Shown here: in pieces, positions 27,207-36,296 of the stretch | Position numbering within the stretch: the stretch's first letter is position 1 | How the letters are laid out: every line of letters begins with the position of its first letter | The notes under the pieces: generated by a model | What the model saw: only the letters and a program-made list of their open reading frames with translations | Databases searched by the model: none | What the model was told of the DNA's origin: nothing | Translations under genes and position numbers: made by a program | Assembly (NCBI RefSeq): GCF_034057115.1 | Contig: NZ_CP139195.1 | Location: 2,976,001-3,040,000 of the forward strand | Reading direction: 5' to 3' | DNA: 64,000 nucleotides | From: Pseudomonas sp. AN-1 | GTDB lineage: Bacteria > Pseudomonadota > Gammaproteobacteria > Pseudomonadales > Pseudomonadaceae

Positions 27207-29173
27207 GGAGCTGGCGGGCGCTGCTGGGCGGCCTCGTCCTGCTGCTGGGCTGCCTGGCGCCGCCCGCCCACGCCGCCGCACCGGCCGGCCTGCGCCTCGA
27301 ACTGCAGGGCGCCGGCCTGTCCGCCGCCGAGCGCCAGGCCAGCCAGGCGCTGCTCGACGAGGCGCTGGCCGCCCTGCCGCCGCGCCTGCGCCAGCAGCTC
27401 GACCGCCGCGTCGCGGTGCGCTGGAGCGACGCGCTGCCGGCCGCGGCGTACGGCCGCCTGAGCCGCCTCGACGCCTTCGAGCTCAACGCCCGCCTGCTGC
27501 CGGCGCTGGCCGACGGCAGCGCCGCGCGCACGGCGACCGGCCGCCCGCACGGCACCCTGCGCCGCGAACTGCTGGCCACCCTGCTCCACGAGCTGACCCA
27601 CCTCTACGACCGCGCGCGCGCCTGGCCGGCCGACGAGGTGCGGCTGATCCGCCGCTGCCGGCAGCAGGCGGCGAGCGAGGGCGCGGTCGGCCTGCCGGGC
27701 GAGTGCCGCGGGCAGAGCGAGCGACGCTTCACCCTCTCCGACGACCCGCACCTGCTCGACCTGGCCGGCTGGGCGCAGCGCGTCGGCCGCCGCGGCGCGC
27801 GCGAGGCCGACAACCCGCAGGAGCTGCGCAGCCCCGACGCCTACGAGCTGAGCAACCCGCGCGAGTTCGTCGCGGTGAACATGGAGTACTTCCTCCTCGA
27901 CCCGCAGTACGCCTGCCGGCGACCGGGTCTGTACCGCCACCTGCGCAGCCACTTCGCCTGGGCGCCGCCGGCAGCCGACTGCGCCGGCGAGCTGGCCTAC
28001 CTCAACGCCGGCAGCGACTTCGCCCGCCAGCCGCTGGCACGCCTCGACCCCGAGCGCATCTACGCGGTCGACTACCTGTTCGCCGAGGCCAACGACAACT
28101 GGGTCAGCCGCTGGGGCCACAGCATGCTGCGCCTGGTGGTATGCGCCCCCGGCCGGCCGCGCGGCCCGGACTGCCGGCTCGACCTCGACCGGCACCTGGT
28201 GCTGTCGTTCCGCGCCTTCGTCGGCGACGTGCAGCTGTCCAGCTGGGACGGCCTGACCGGCGCCTATCCCTCGCGGCTGTTCGTCCTGCCGCTCGGCCAG
28301 GTGATCGACGAATACACCAAGACCGAACTGCGCAGCCTCGCCTCGCTGCCGCTCGGGCTGACCCGCGTGCAGATCCGCACGCTGGCCGAGCGCGCCGCCG
28401 AGCTGCACTGGAGCCACGACGGCGACTACTGGTTCCTCAGCAACAACTGCGCGGTGGAGACCCTCAAGCTGCTCAGGAGCGGCAGCGCCGACCCGCGCCT
28501 GACCGACCTCGACAGCATCACGCCGAGCGGCCTGCTCGAACTGCTCGAGGCGCGCGGTCTGCTTGAGCGCAGCGTGCTCGCCGATCCGCGCGAGGCGCTG
28601 CGCCTGGGCTACCGCTTCGACTCCTTCCGCGAGCGCTACCAGGCGATGTTCGCCGTCGCCCGCGCGCGCCTGGCCCTGCCGCAGGCCACGGTGGAGGACT
28701 GGCTGGCGCTGCCGGCCGGCGAGCGCCGCCGCCACTTCGCCGGCGCCGACCTGCGCGCCAGCGCCGCCCTGCTGCTGCTCGAACAGGCCGCGCGGCGCCG
28801 CCAGCTGCAGCTGGCCCAGGACGACCTCAAGCAGGCCTACCTCGGCCGCCGCGCCCGCGGGCAGAGCAACGCCGCCGCCGACCGCACCCTCGAGCGGCTG
28901 CTGGCCGGCAGCGGCTTCCTCAGCCGCCCGGCCGAGCTGCTCGACGGCGGCTACGGCCTGCCGCAGCCCGGCGAGTGGCAGCGCCTGGAGCAGGAAAGCG
29001 GGGCGCGCCAGGCCGAGCTGCGCCAGCTCAGCGACCGGCTCGACGCGCAGCTGCTGGCCCTGCTCGGCAGCGAGCGGCGCCGCGAACTGGACGACGGCGA
29101 GGCCAACGTGCGCCAGATCGGCGCGCAGCTGCGCGCGCTGCACAGGGCCGGCGGCGGCCTGCAGCTGCCCTGA
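27203..29173 (+). CDS. Exported DUF4105 protein with N-terminal HExxH domain
   Basis: 656-residue protein, signal peptide ending near AHAAA (residue ~25). The N-terminal part contains HELTH at residues 129-133, a zinc-peptidase HExxH motif, with NPREFVAVNMEYF further on as possible third ligand. The middle (residues ~290-460) is a DUF4105 domain: YAVDYLFAEANDNWVSRWGHSM, later SNNCAVETLKLL, where the conserved His and Cys look catalytic. The C-terminal ~180 residues are helical, Arg/Leu-rich and uncharacterised. GTG at 27203 overlaps the DUF2388 stop and gives a proper signal peptide. Function unknown; an envelope enzyme is likely. Confidence 0.8.
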   Translation: MRSWRALLGGLVLLLGCLAPPAHAAAPAGLRLELQGAGLSAAERQASQALLDEALAALPPRLRQQLDRRVAVRWSDALPAAAYGRLSRLDAFELNARLLPALADGSAARTATGRPHGTLRRELLATLLHELTHLYDRARAWPADEVRLIRRCRQQAASEGAVGLPGECRGQSERRFTLSDDPHLLDLAGWAQRVGRRGAREADNPQELRSPDAYELSNPREFVAVNMEYFLLDPQYACRRPGLYRHLRSHFAWAPPAADCAGELAYLNAGSDFARQPLARLDPERIYAVDYLFAEANDNWVSRWGHSMLRLVVCAPGRPRGPDCRLDLDRHLVLSFRAFVGDVQLSSWDGLTGAYPSRLFVLPLGQVIDEYTKTELRSLASLPLGLTRVQIRTLAERAAELHWSHDGDYWFLSNNCAVETLKLLRSGSADPRLTDLDSITPSGLLELLEARGLLERSVLADPREALRLGYRFDSFRERYQAMFAVARARLALPQATVEDWLALPAGERRRHFAGADLRASAALLLLEQAARRRQLQLAQDDLKQAYLGRRARGQSNAAADRTLERLLAGSGFLSRPAELLDGGYGLPQPGEWQRLEQESGARQAELRQLSDRLDAQLLALLGSERRRELDDGEANVRQIGAQLRALHRAGGGLQLP

Positions 29174-29248
29174 CGGCGGCGTTTGCCGCTAGACTGCCGA
29201 CTCCTCCCGTCGGACCTGCGGCGTGCGCCGCCCTGCAACGGAGCTGCC

Positions 29249-30154
29249 ATGTCGCCCCTGCTGCTCGCCCTCTGGCCGCTGTTCGCCCTGATCGTCGCCG
29301 GCCACCTGCTGCGCCGTGCCGACTTCCCCGGCGAGGCCTTCTGGCCCGGCGCCGAGCGCCTCAACTACTTCGTGCTGTTCCCCGCCCTGCTGCTCGGCAG
29401 CCTGGCCCGCGCGCCGCTGGACAACCCGGCGCTGCCGCGCCTGGCGCTGGCGGTGCTGCTCGGCCTGGCCGCCGGCTGGCTCGGCCTGCTCGCCCTGCGC
29501 CGCTGGCGCGGCTGGCCGGCGGCGCGCTTCGGAGCCATCGTCCAGGGCACACTGCGCTTCAACACCTACCTGGGCCTGGCCACGGTGGGCAGCCTGTACG
29601 GCGCGGAAGGACTGACCCTGGCGGCGCTGATGCTGGCGCTGATGGTGCCGGCGGTGAACGTGCTGTCGGTGTGGGCGCTGAGCGCCGAGCGCGGCGTCAG
29701 CGCGCGCAGCCTGCTGCTGCCGATCACCCGGAACCCGCTGATCCTCGCCTGTCTGGGCGGCGCCCTGCTCAACCTGGGCGGCATCGGCCTGCCCGGCGGC
29801 ACGGAGCGCCTGCTCGGCCTGCTCGCCGCCGCCAGCCTGCCGCTCGGCCTGCTCTGCGTCGGCGCCGCGCTGCGCCCGCAGGAGCTGCGCGGCGAGGCGC
29901 CGGCGCTGCTCGGCAACTGCGCCGCGCGCCTGCTGCTGATGCCGCTGCTGGCCTTCGCCGTGGCGCAGCTGCTGGCCCTGCCGGCGCTGGAGAGCAGCCT
30001 GCTGGTGCTGTTCTTCGCCCTGCCCACCGCGCCCACCGCCTACACGCTGACCCGCCAGCTCGGCGGCGACGGCCACCTGATGGCCGGCATCATCACCCTG
30101 CAGACCCTGCTCGCCGCCGTCAGCCTGCCGCTGCTGCTGGCGACGCTGGCCTGA
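29249..30154 (+). CDS. AEC-family (auxin efflux carrier-like) transporter
   Basis: 301-residue inner-membrane protein with ten predicted helices in two halves of five, as in the AEC/BART superfamily. Visible: LWPLFALIVAGHLLRR at the start, FGAIVQGTLRFNTYLGLAT in the first crossover region, and ITRNPLILACLGGALLNLGG, typical of the second half. Bacterial members export or import carboxylates such as malate; the substrate here is unknown. ATG at 29249 follows ACGGAGCTGCC. The alpha/beta hydrolase gene begins 13 bp after its stop. Confidence 0.85.
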   Translation: MSPLLLALWPLFALIVAGHLLRRADFPGEAFWPGAERLNYFVLFPALLLGSLARAPLDNPALPRLALAVLLGLAAGWLGLLALRRWRGWPAARFGAIVQGTLRFNTYLGLATVGSLYGAEGLTLAALMLALMVPAVNVLSVWALSAERGVSARSLLLPITRNPLILACLGGALLNLGGIGLPGGTERLLGLLAAASLPLGLLCVGAALRPQELRGEAPALLGNCAARLLLMPLLAFAVAQLLALPALESSLLVLFFALPTAPTAYTLTRQLGGDGHLMAGIITLQTLLAAVSLPLLLATLA

Positions 30155-30167
30155 CCGGAGCTTCGCC

Positions 30168-31049
30168 ATGCACCTGCATCCCTGGTCCCACCTCAGCTCG
30201 GCCGGCTTCACCCTGCGCGGCTGGCACAGCGAGCCCTCGGGCAAGCCGCTGCTGCACTTCCTGCACGGCAACGGCTTCTGCTGCCGCGCCTACGAGCCGC
30301 TGCTGGCCCTGCTGGCGCGCGACTTCGACCTCTGGCTGTGCGACGCCCAAGGCCACGGCGACAGCGACCACGGCGGACGCTTCCACGGCTGGAACCGCAG
30401 CGCCGAGCTGGCGGTGGAAGCCTTGCGCGCCGGCCTCGGCCGCTTCGGCGCGGTGCCGCGCCTGGCCTGCGGGCACAGCTTCGGCGGCGTGCTGAGCGGC
30501 CTGATCCTCGCCGGCGAGCCGGCGCTGTTCCAGCGCGCGGTGCTGCTCGACCCGGTGCTGTTTCCGCCGGCGATGATCGGGGTGATGGCGCTGTCCGAGC
30601 TGCTCGGCCTGCACGAGCGCCGCGCGCTGGTGCGCCAGGCGCGCGGCCGCCGCGAGCGCTGGCCGGACCGCGCCGCGGCCCGGGCGGGCCTGCATGGCCG
30701 GGGGATCTTCCGCGGCTGGAGCGACGCGGCGCTGCACGCCTACGTCGAGCACGCACTGCGCAGCGTCGAGGGCGGGGTGGCGCTCAAGTGCCGGCCGAGC
30801 CGCGAGGCGGAGATCTTCGCCTCCTACCCGCGCGGCCTGTGGCGCGCGCTGGCCAGGGTGAGCACGCCGACCCTGGTGCTGCAGGGTGCGGATACCTACC
30901 CCTTCGTCGCCCAGGGCGTGGCGCGCTGGTGCGCGCTCAACCACCGGGTCAGCGCGCAGCGGGTGGCCGGCGGCCACTGCTTCATGCAGGAGGATGCGCA
31001 GGAGACGGCGCAGCGGGTGCGCGCCTTCCTGCTGGCGAGCGCCGACTGA
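30168..31049 (+). CDS. Alpha/beta hydrolase
   Basis: 293-residue alpha/beta-hydrolase-fold enzyme. The oxyanion-hole motif HFLHGNGF is near residue 30, the nucleophile elbow GHSFGG near residue 105, and the catalytic histidine probably in GGHCFMQED near the C-terminus. LLDPVLFPPAM follows the elbow. No signal peptide. Substrate unknown; the fold covers esterases, lipases and haloalkane dehalogenases. Close spacing to the AEC transporter gene suggests co-expression. Confidence 0.85.
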   Translation: MHLHPWSHLSSAGFTLRGWHSEPSGKPLLHFLHGNGFCCRAYEPLLALLARDFDLWLCDAQGHGDSDHGGRFHGWNRSAELAVEALRAGLGRFGAVPRLACGHSFGGVLSGLILAGEPALFQRAVLLDPVLFPPAMIGVMALSELLGLHERRALVRQARGRRERWPDRAAARAGLHGRGIFRGWSDAALHAYVEHALRSVEGGVALKCRPSREAEIFASYPRGLWRALARVSTPTLVLQGADTYPFVAQGVARWCALNHRVSAQRVAGGHCFMQEDAQETAQRVRAFLLASAD

Positions 31050-31058
31050 GCGGCGGAC

Positions 31059-31448
31059 TCAGCGCTGGCGGCGGCGCCAGTCGTCGAGGTTGACCACCCG
31101 CTCGGCGTCGTGGTCGTCGTCGGTCGCCGGCTCGCGGAAGGGGTGCGGCGCCAGCTCGATCTGCGCCGGGGTGCGACCGAGCAGCAGCAGCCGTCCCGGG
31201 TGGCGCTGCTCGCCGGTGACGGTGAACTCGAAGGCGTACTCGCGGGCCAGGCGCAGGCGGCCGCTGCGGTCGCGCAGCAGGCGCAGGCGGCGGAACGCCA
31301 CGTTGTCGTCGAGCAGCAGCACGTCCTCGCGCAGGCAGGCCTGGCGCACCAGGCGCAGGGCGTGCTCGTGAACGCCGTGGGCGTGCCACAGCCAGGCACA
31401 GACGCCGCCCACCAGCAGCAGCACCGCCAGTTCGCCGAGCGTCAGCAT
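31059..31448 (-). CDS. DUF3301 membrane-anchored protein
   Basis: 129-residue protein with one N-terminal transmembrane helix (LGELAVLLLVGGVCAWLW) and a soluble domain containing REDVLLLDDNVAFRRLRLLRD and EYAFEFTVTG, the DUF3301 pattern. The C-terminal tail is acidic then Arg-rich. Function unknown. GGAGG six bases upstream supports the ATG at 31448. It is probably co-directional with, and downstream of, the thioesterase gene (56 bp gap). Confidence 0.82.
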   Translation of the reverse strand: MLTLGELAVLLLVGGVCAWLWHAHGVHEHALRLVRQACLREDVLLLDDNVAFRRLRLLRDRSGRLRLAREYAFEFTVTGEQRHPGRLLLLGRTPAQIELAPHPFREPATDDDHDAERVVNLDDWRRRQR

Positions 31449-31504
31449 GCGCGCCTCCGGGCGGACTGCGGGCGAAGCGGGTGGCGGTGCGGCATGGACG
31501 ACCC

Positions 31505-31987
31505 TCAGTCGTGGTTCATCAGCGCCTTGTAGCGCTCTTCCAGCTCGCGGCGGATCGCGCGGCGCTGTTCGGCCTGGGCGAAGCGGCGCTTCTGCTCGGC
31601 GGTCTGCGGATTGAGCGGCGGCACCGGCACGGTCTTGCCGTGACCGTCGACCGCCACCATGGTGAAGAAGCAGCTGTTGGTGTGGCGCACCGTCTGGTTG
31701 CGGATGTCCTCGGTGACCACCTTGATGCCGATTTCCATCGAGGTGCTGCCGGTGTAGTTGACCGAGGCGAGGAAGGTGACCAGCTCGCCGACGTGGATCG
31801 GCTGGCGGAAGATCACCTGGTCCACCGACAGGGTCACCACGTAGCGACCGGCGTAGCGGCTGGCGCAGGCATAGGCGACTTCGTCGAGGTATTTGAGCAG
31901 CGTGCCGCCGTGCACGTTGCCGGAGAAGTTGGCCTTGTCCGGAGTCATCAGGACGGTCATGGTCAGCTGCGAATTGCCGGATTGCAT
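31505..31987 (-). CDS. Acyl-CoA thioesterase (hotdog fold, YciA/ACOT type)
   Basis: 160-residue cytosolic thioesterase releasing fatty acids from acyl-CoA. Hotdog motif NFSGNVHGGTLLKYLDEVAY contains the catalytic Asn and Asp/Glu of this subgroup; SVDQVIFRQPIHVGELV follows. The C-terminal ~30 residues are a charged helix (AEQKRRFAQAEQRRAIRREL). Length matches the family. In-frame sequence upstream of the ATG lacks homology, so M at 31987 (MQSGNSQLTMTVLM) is chosen. Confidence 0.92.
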   Translation of the reverse strand: MQSGNSQLTMTVLMTPDKANFSGNVHGGTLLKYLDEVAYACASRYAGRYVVTLSVDQVIFRQPIHVGELVTFLASVNYTGSTSMEIGIKVVTEDIRNQTVRHTNSCFFTMVAVDGHGKTVPVPPLNPQTAEQKRRFAQAEQRRAIRRELEERYKALMNHD

Positions 31988-32276
31988 GGGTGTTCCAGGC
32001 TCTATTACGGGTGAAGAGGACGCTACTTTAGTCGAATGCACCCCTTCTGTGTGGAGCAATTTCGCCCTGCGCCGAAACCCGCCGAACCCGCACGCGGCGC
32101 GGCTTTGCGCAGCTCCGAACGGTCGCGCGGCGATCCGCCGGTCATCGTGCCGCGACCTGCGGCGAAATGTCGCGTTCGACGCATTTTGCCAGGTACGAGG
32201 GGCGACCATGGTCGACGATCGCCCCGACTGACGGCAAGGACATTTTCCGTCGGCGCAACAATCCTGCACCGACGCC
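31988..32276. other. 289-bp gap without a recognised gene
   Basis: Lies upstream of the thioesterase start and downstream of the glutamine-synthetase-like stop. It holds a stretch of moderate G+C next to the thioesterase start that may be its promoter, and an unassigned hairpin GGGGCGA / TCGCCCC (32199-32225) without a T-run. No protein with family resemblance is encoded. Confidence 0.5.
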
Positions 32277-33644
32277 TCAGGCGTGGCCCAGGTACCAGCG
32301 CCAGTCCTGCTCGCCGACCTCGCCCATGAACTGGCGGTATTCCTCCTGCTTGATCGCCAGGTAGACGCGATGGAAGTCCTCGCCGAGCGCCTCGCGCGCC
32401 CAGGCCGAGCGCTCCAGGCTGCGCAGGGCGGTCAGCCAGTCGGTGGGCAGGGTCTCGCGCGCCTGCTCGTAGCCGTTGCCCTCGATCGGCGCGCCGGGGT
32501 CGAGCCCTTCGCGCAGGCCGCGGTGGATGCCGGCCAGCAGCAGCGCGGCGGCCAGATACGGGTTGGCGTCGGCGCCGCAGATGCGGTGCTCGACGTGGCG
32601 GCTGGCCGCCGGCCCGCCCGGCACGCGCAGCGACACGGTGCGGTTGTTCACCCCCCAGCTCCTGGCCAGCGGCGCGTAGCTGTTGGCCTGGAAGCGGCGG
32701 AACGAGTTGGCGTTGGGGCAGAACACCGCCAGGCCGTCCTCGAGAGTGTCCAGCAGGCCGCCGATGGCCTGGCGCAGCAGCGGCGTTCCCGTCGGATCCT
32801 CGCTGGCGAACAGGTTGTTGCCGTCTTCGTCGGCCAGGCTGACGTGCATGTGCAGGCCGCTGCCGGCCAGCTCGCCGAACGGCTTGGCCATGAAGCAGGC
32901 CTGGAAGCCGTGCTTGTGGGCCACGCCCCTGACCAGGCGCTTGTAGCGCACCGCCTCGTCCATCGCCTGCAGGGCGTCCGCGCGGTGCTCGAGGGTGATC
33001 TCCACCTGCCCCGGGGCGTACTCGGAGATCGCCGTGCGCGCCGGCAGGCCCTGGGCGGCGCAGGCGGCGTAGAGGTCGTCGAGGAACGACGCCAGTTGCT
33101 CCAGCTCGAGCACGCCGTAGACCTGCGGCGCCTGCGGGCGCACGCCATTGGCCTGGCGCGCCGGCTGCGGGCGGCCGGCGGCGTCGCGGGCCTGGTCGAG
33201 CAGGTAGAACTCCAGCTCGGCGGCCATCACCGGGTGGTAGCCGTCGGCCTGGAGCCGGGCGATCTGCCGCGCCAGCACGTGGCGCGGGTCGGCGACGCTG
33301 GCCGGGCGGCCCTGCTCGGGGTGCATGGACACCTGCACCTGGGCGGTCGGCTGGGCGCGCCAGGTCTGCAGCCTGAGGCTGCCGGGCAGCGGCCAGGCCC
33401 AGCAGTCGGCGTCGGCGACCTCCCAGACCAGGCCGGTGGCGTCGACATCCTCGCCGCGGATGGTCAGGCCGAGGATGCTGCTCGGCAGCGGCCGGCCGTT
33501 CTGGTAGATGGCGCGCAGCTCCTCGCGGCGCAGCAGCTTGCCGCGCGGCACGCCGCAGGGGTCGATGATGAACAGCTCGATGGCGTTGACGTCGGGGTGG
33601 GCGGCGAGGAAGGCGTCGGCTTCCGCGAGTTCGGCGAAGCGCAT
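32277..33644 (-). CDS. Glutamine-synthetase-family ligase (gamma-glutamylpolyamine synthetase-like)
   Basis: 455-residue enzyme of the PuuA/SpuI branch of glutamine synthetases. These ligate glutamate to putrescine or other amines with ATP. Visible family motifs: AAELEFYLLD (metal/glutamate site), GQVEITLEHRADALQAMDEA, MAKPFGELAGSGLHMHVSL, and NRTVSLRVPGGPAASRHVEHR. AAGGA precedes the ATG at 33644. The aminotransferase gene is upstream on the same strand with 150 bp and a palindrome between. The pair suggests amine catabolism; the amine cannot be specified. Confidence 0.85.
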   Translation of the reverse strand: MRFAELAEADAFLAAHPDVNAIELFIIDPCGVPRGKLLRREELRAIYQNGRPLPSSILGLTIRGEDVDATGLVWEVADADCWAWPLPGSLRLQTWRAQPTAQVQVSMHPEQGRPASVADPRHVLARQIARLQADGYHPVMAAELEFYLLDQARDAAGRPQPARQANGVRPQAPQVYGVLELEQLASFLDDLYAACAAQGLPARTAISEYAPGQVEITLEHRADALQAMDEAVRYKRLVRGVAHKHGFQACFMAKPFGELAGSGLHMHVSLADEDGNNLFASEDPTGTPLLRQAIGGLLDTLEDGLAVFCPNANSFRRFQANSYAPLARSWGVNNRTVSLRVPGGPAASRHVEHRICGADANPYLAAALLLAGIHRGLREGLDPGAPIEGNGYEQARETLPTDWLTALRSLERSAWAREALGEDFHRVYLAIKQEEYRQFMGEVGEQDWRWYLGHA

Positions 33645-33671
33645 GGGGGAGTCCTTGTATGGCGGCGGTGC

Positions 33672-33724
33672 GTAGGGTGCGCCGTGCGCACCCGGGGCGT
33701 GGCGGTGCGCGCGGCGCACCCTAC
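33672..33724. repeat. GTAGGGTGCGCC palindrome (REP-like)
   Basis: Arms GTAGGGTGCGCC (33672-33683) and GGCGCACCCTAC (33713-33724) are exact inverted repeats; the interior GTGCGCAC / GTGCGCGC extends the pairing. One of several GTAGGG...CCCTAC palindromes in the window, each with a different arm sequence. Confidence 0.85.
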
Positions 33725-33794
33725 GGGCGGCCATGGGCCGCGCCGGAGGTCAGCCGCGCCCGGGCGCGATGCCGGAAGGATACAGGGCCACGGC

Positions 33795-35189
33795 TCAGGA
33801 CTCCCGCGCGCCGGGCATGGCCAGCAGCTCGCTCAGCCCCTCGTCGAGGGTGGCGAGCAGCCGGTCGACGTCGCCGGCGGTGGTCTCCGGGCAGCACAGG
33901 GTCATGTTGTGGAACGGGGTGATCAGGATGCCGCGGTTGATCAGGTACAGGTGCAGGGCCATCTGCAGGCTGTCGTGGAACGCCGCCTCGGCCTCGGCGC
34001 CGGTCTGCGGCGGTGCGGCGCAGAACTGGAACTCGCAGCGCGCGCCCAGCCCGGTCACCGACCAGGGCAGCCGGTGCCGTTCGATCAGCCCACGGAAGCC
34101 CTCGGCCAGGCGCGCCGCCAGCCAGAGCATGTGCTCGTAGGCCGCCGGGGTCATCACCTGCTCCAGGTTGGCGCGCATGCAGTGCATGGCCAGGGCGTTG
34201 GCCGACAGGGTGGTGCCCATGCCGCTGTGGCCGTGGCCGTGGCTCAGCTCGCTGGCGTGCTGGCGGGCCAGCTGCATCGCCCGGGCCATCTCCGCGCTGC
34301 AGCCGTACACCGAGCAGGGCACCCCGCCGGCCACCGGCTTGCCGAGGGTGAGGAAGTCCGGCTCGAGGCTCCAGGCGCGGGTGCAGCCGCCGGGACCGGT
34401 GGAGATGGTGTGGGTCTCGTCGACGATCAGCAGGGTGCCGGCCTGGCGGGTCAGCTCGCGCAGGCGCGCCATGAAGCCCGGCTGCGGCAGCACCATGCCG
34501 ATGTTGGTCAGCGCCGGCTCGCACAGCACCGCGGCGACGTCGCCGGGGGCCAGCGCCGCTTCCAGCGCGGCGAGATCGTTGAACGGCACCACGCGGCTGT
34601 GCTGGGTCAGGTTGCGCGCCTGGCCGATCAGCCCCGGACGGTGCACGGTGTGGCCGCCCTTGGCGCGCACCATGGCCTCGTCGACGGTGCCGTGATAGCA
34701 GCCGTCGAACACCAGGATCACCTTGCGCCCGGTGATCGCCCGCGCCCAGCGCAGCACGAAGCGGTTGGCGTCGGTGGCGGTGGTCGCCACCTGCCAGTAG
34801 GGCAGGCCGAAGCGCTCGGCGAGCAGCTCGCCGCAGACCACCGCATCCTCGCCGGGCAGCATGGTGGTCAGGCCGTTGCCGGCCTGCTCGGCCAGCGCCG
34901 CGGCGACCGGCGCCGGCGAGTGGCCGAACATGCTGCCGGTGTCGCCCAGGCAGAAGTCGAGGTACTCGTGGCCGTCGACGTCGAAGAAGCGCGCGCCGCG
35001 GGCGCGCTCGACGAACAGCGGCACCGGCGTCGACCAGTCGCTCATCCAGTGCATCGGCACGCCGCCGAACAGCGAGTGGCGCGCACGCGCGGCGAGCGCC
35101 ACGGATTGGGGATTGCGCTCGAGGAAGCGCTGGCGCTCGCGGGCGCTGAGGGCTTCCACCGCGTGTTCGGCGATTCCGCTGGAATTCAT
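33795..35189 (-). CDS. Class III pyridoxal-phosphate aminotransferase
   Basis: 464-residue PLP enzyme of aminotransferase class III, closest in feel to the glutamate-1-semialdehyde mutase-like aspartate-aminotransferase-family proteins. The cofactor-binding segment LLIVDETHTIS and the lysine in LTLGKPVAGGVPC are evident; the N-terminal VDGHEYLDFCLGDTGSMFGH is typical. It is not the SpuC putrescine aminotransferase. ATG at 35189 has GAGG seven bases upstream and is preferred over ATG 35219. With the adjacent ligase it probably degrades an amine or amino acid. Divergent from pbpG. Confidence 0.82.
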   Translation of the reverse strand: MNSSGIAEHAVEALSARERQRFLERNPQSVALAARARHSLFGGVPMHWMSDWSTPVPLFVERARGARFFDVDGHEYLDFCLGDTGSMFGHSPAPVAAALAEQAGNGLTTMLPGEDAVVCGELLAERFGLPYWQVATTATDANRFVLRWARAITGRKVILVFDGCYHGTVDEAMVRAKGGHTVHRPGLIGQARNLTQHSRVVPFNDLAALEAALAPGDVAAVLCEPALTNIGMVLPQPGFMARLRELTRQAGTLLIVDETHTISTGPGGCTRAWSLEPDFLTLGKPVAGGVPCSVYGCSAEMARAMQLARQHASELSHGHGHSGMGTTLSANALAMHCMRANLEQVMTPAAYEHMLWLAARLAEGFRGLIERHRLPWSVTGLGARCEFQFCAAPPQTGAEAEAAFHDSLQMALHLYLINRGILITPFHNMTLCCPETTAGDVDRLLATLDEGLSELLAMPGARES

Positions 35190-35369
35190 CTTGAACACCT
35201 CGTTGCTTATTTCGCACATGGTTGGCGGGCCGGTCGGGAAAAGTCAATGCGGGGCAAAAACGTGCGACAACGCGCGTCGGCCACCACCGCAATACCCATC
35301 GGCCAACTATACTTGCCCCCCGTGGCGCCCGCCGCGCCGTTCCTCCCCCTGCTTGCGAAGTCCTCCGCC

Positions 35370-36296
35370 ATGCGCCCGAAATTCCGCACCCTCATTCTCG
35401 GTCTGCTGCTCTCATTCACCGGCCTCGCCCAGCCCCTGCTCGCCGCCGAGCCGGGCCGGGCGGTACGCGACCCGGCCCGCCTGGAGCTGGCCTCCAGCAG
35501 CGCCATGGTGGTCGACCTGAGCACCGACCAGGTCCTGTTCGCCAGCCACCCGGATGCGGTGGTACCGATCGCCTCGATCAGCAAGCTGATGACCGCCATC
35601 GTCACCCTGGATGCCCGCCAGCCCCTCGACGAGGTGATTCCGGTGGCCATCCACGACACCCGCGAGCTGCGCGGCGTGTACTCGCGGGTGCGGGTCAACA
35701 GCCGGATCAGCCGCAAGGAGATGCTGCGCCTGGCGCTGATGTCCTCGGAGAACCGTGCCGCCGCGGCCCTGGCGCACAACTACCCGGGCGGCCACGCGCG
35801 CTTCGTCGCGGCGATGAACGCCAAGGCCCGGGCGCTGGGCATGAGCCGCACCCATTTTGTCGAGCCCACCGGCCTGTCCGAGCGCAACGTCTCCACCGCC
35901 CGCGACCTGGTACGCCTGCTCAAGGCCGCGCGGCAGTACGCGCTGATCCGCGAGCTGAGCACCACCCCCAACCGCGACGCGCACTTCCAGAAGCCGAACT
36001 ACGCGCAGAGCTTCTTCAACACCAACCCGCTGGTGCGCAACCCGGCCTGGAACATCGAGGTGACCAAGACCGGCTTCATCAACGAGGCCGGCCACTGCCT
36101 GGCGATGCTCGCCCACGTGGGGCAGCGTCCGGTGGCCATGGTGCTGCTCGGTACCTTCGGCAAGCGCTCCCACATCGGCGACGCCAGCCGCGTGCGCCAG
36201 TGGCTGGAGACCGGCAAGAGCACGCCGGTCCCGGCGGCGGCGCGCTCCTACAAGCAGCAGCGCATCCAGCAGCTGCGCCTGGCCGGGCAGAGCTAG
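35370..36296 (+). CDS. pbpG: D-alanyl-D-alanine endopeptidase (PBP7 type)
   Basis: 308-residue periplasmic low-molecular-weight penicillin-binding protein that cuts D-Ala-mDAP cross-links. Signal peptide ends near LLAAE (residue ~26). Catalytic motifs are SISK (S69, K72), SEN (126-128) and KTG (233-235). Length and the absence of the C-terminal amphipathic anchor of PBP5 fit PbpG. The stop overlaps the stop of the convergent DUF3299 gene by four bases. Confidence 0.94.
   Translation: MRPKFRTLILGLLLSFTGLAQPLLAAEPGRAVRDPARLELASSSAMVVDLSTDQVLFASHPDAVVPIASISKLMTAIVTLDARQPLDEVIPVAIHDTRELRGVYSRVRVNSRISRKEMLRLALMSSENRAAAALAHNYPGGHARFVAAMNAKARALGMSRTHFVEPTGLSERNVSTARDLVRLLKAARQYALIRELSTTPNRDAHFQKPNYAQSFFNTNPLVRNPAWNIEVTKTGFINEAGHCLAMLAHVGQRPVAMVLLGTFGKRSHIGDASRVRQWLETGKSTPVPAAARSYKQQRIQQLRLAGQS

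Noticed and set aside
32199-32225. GGGGCGA / TCGCCCC hairpin in the gap between thioesterase and ligase genes
   Set aside because: No T-run, no matching copy in the window and no relation to a known regulator; not enough for a call.
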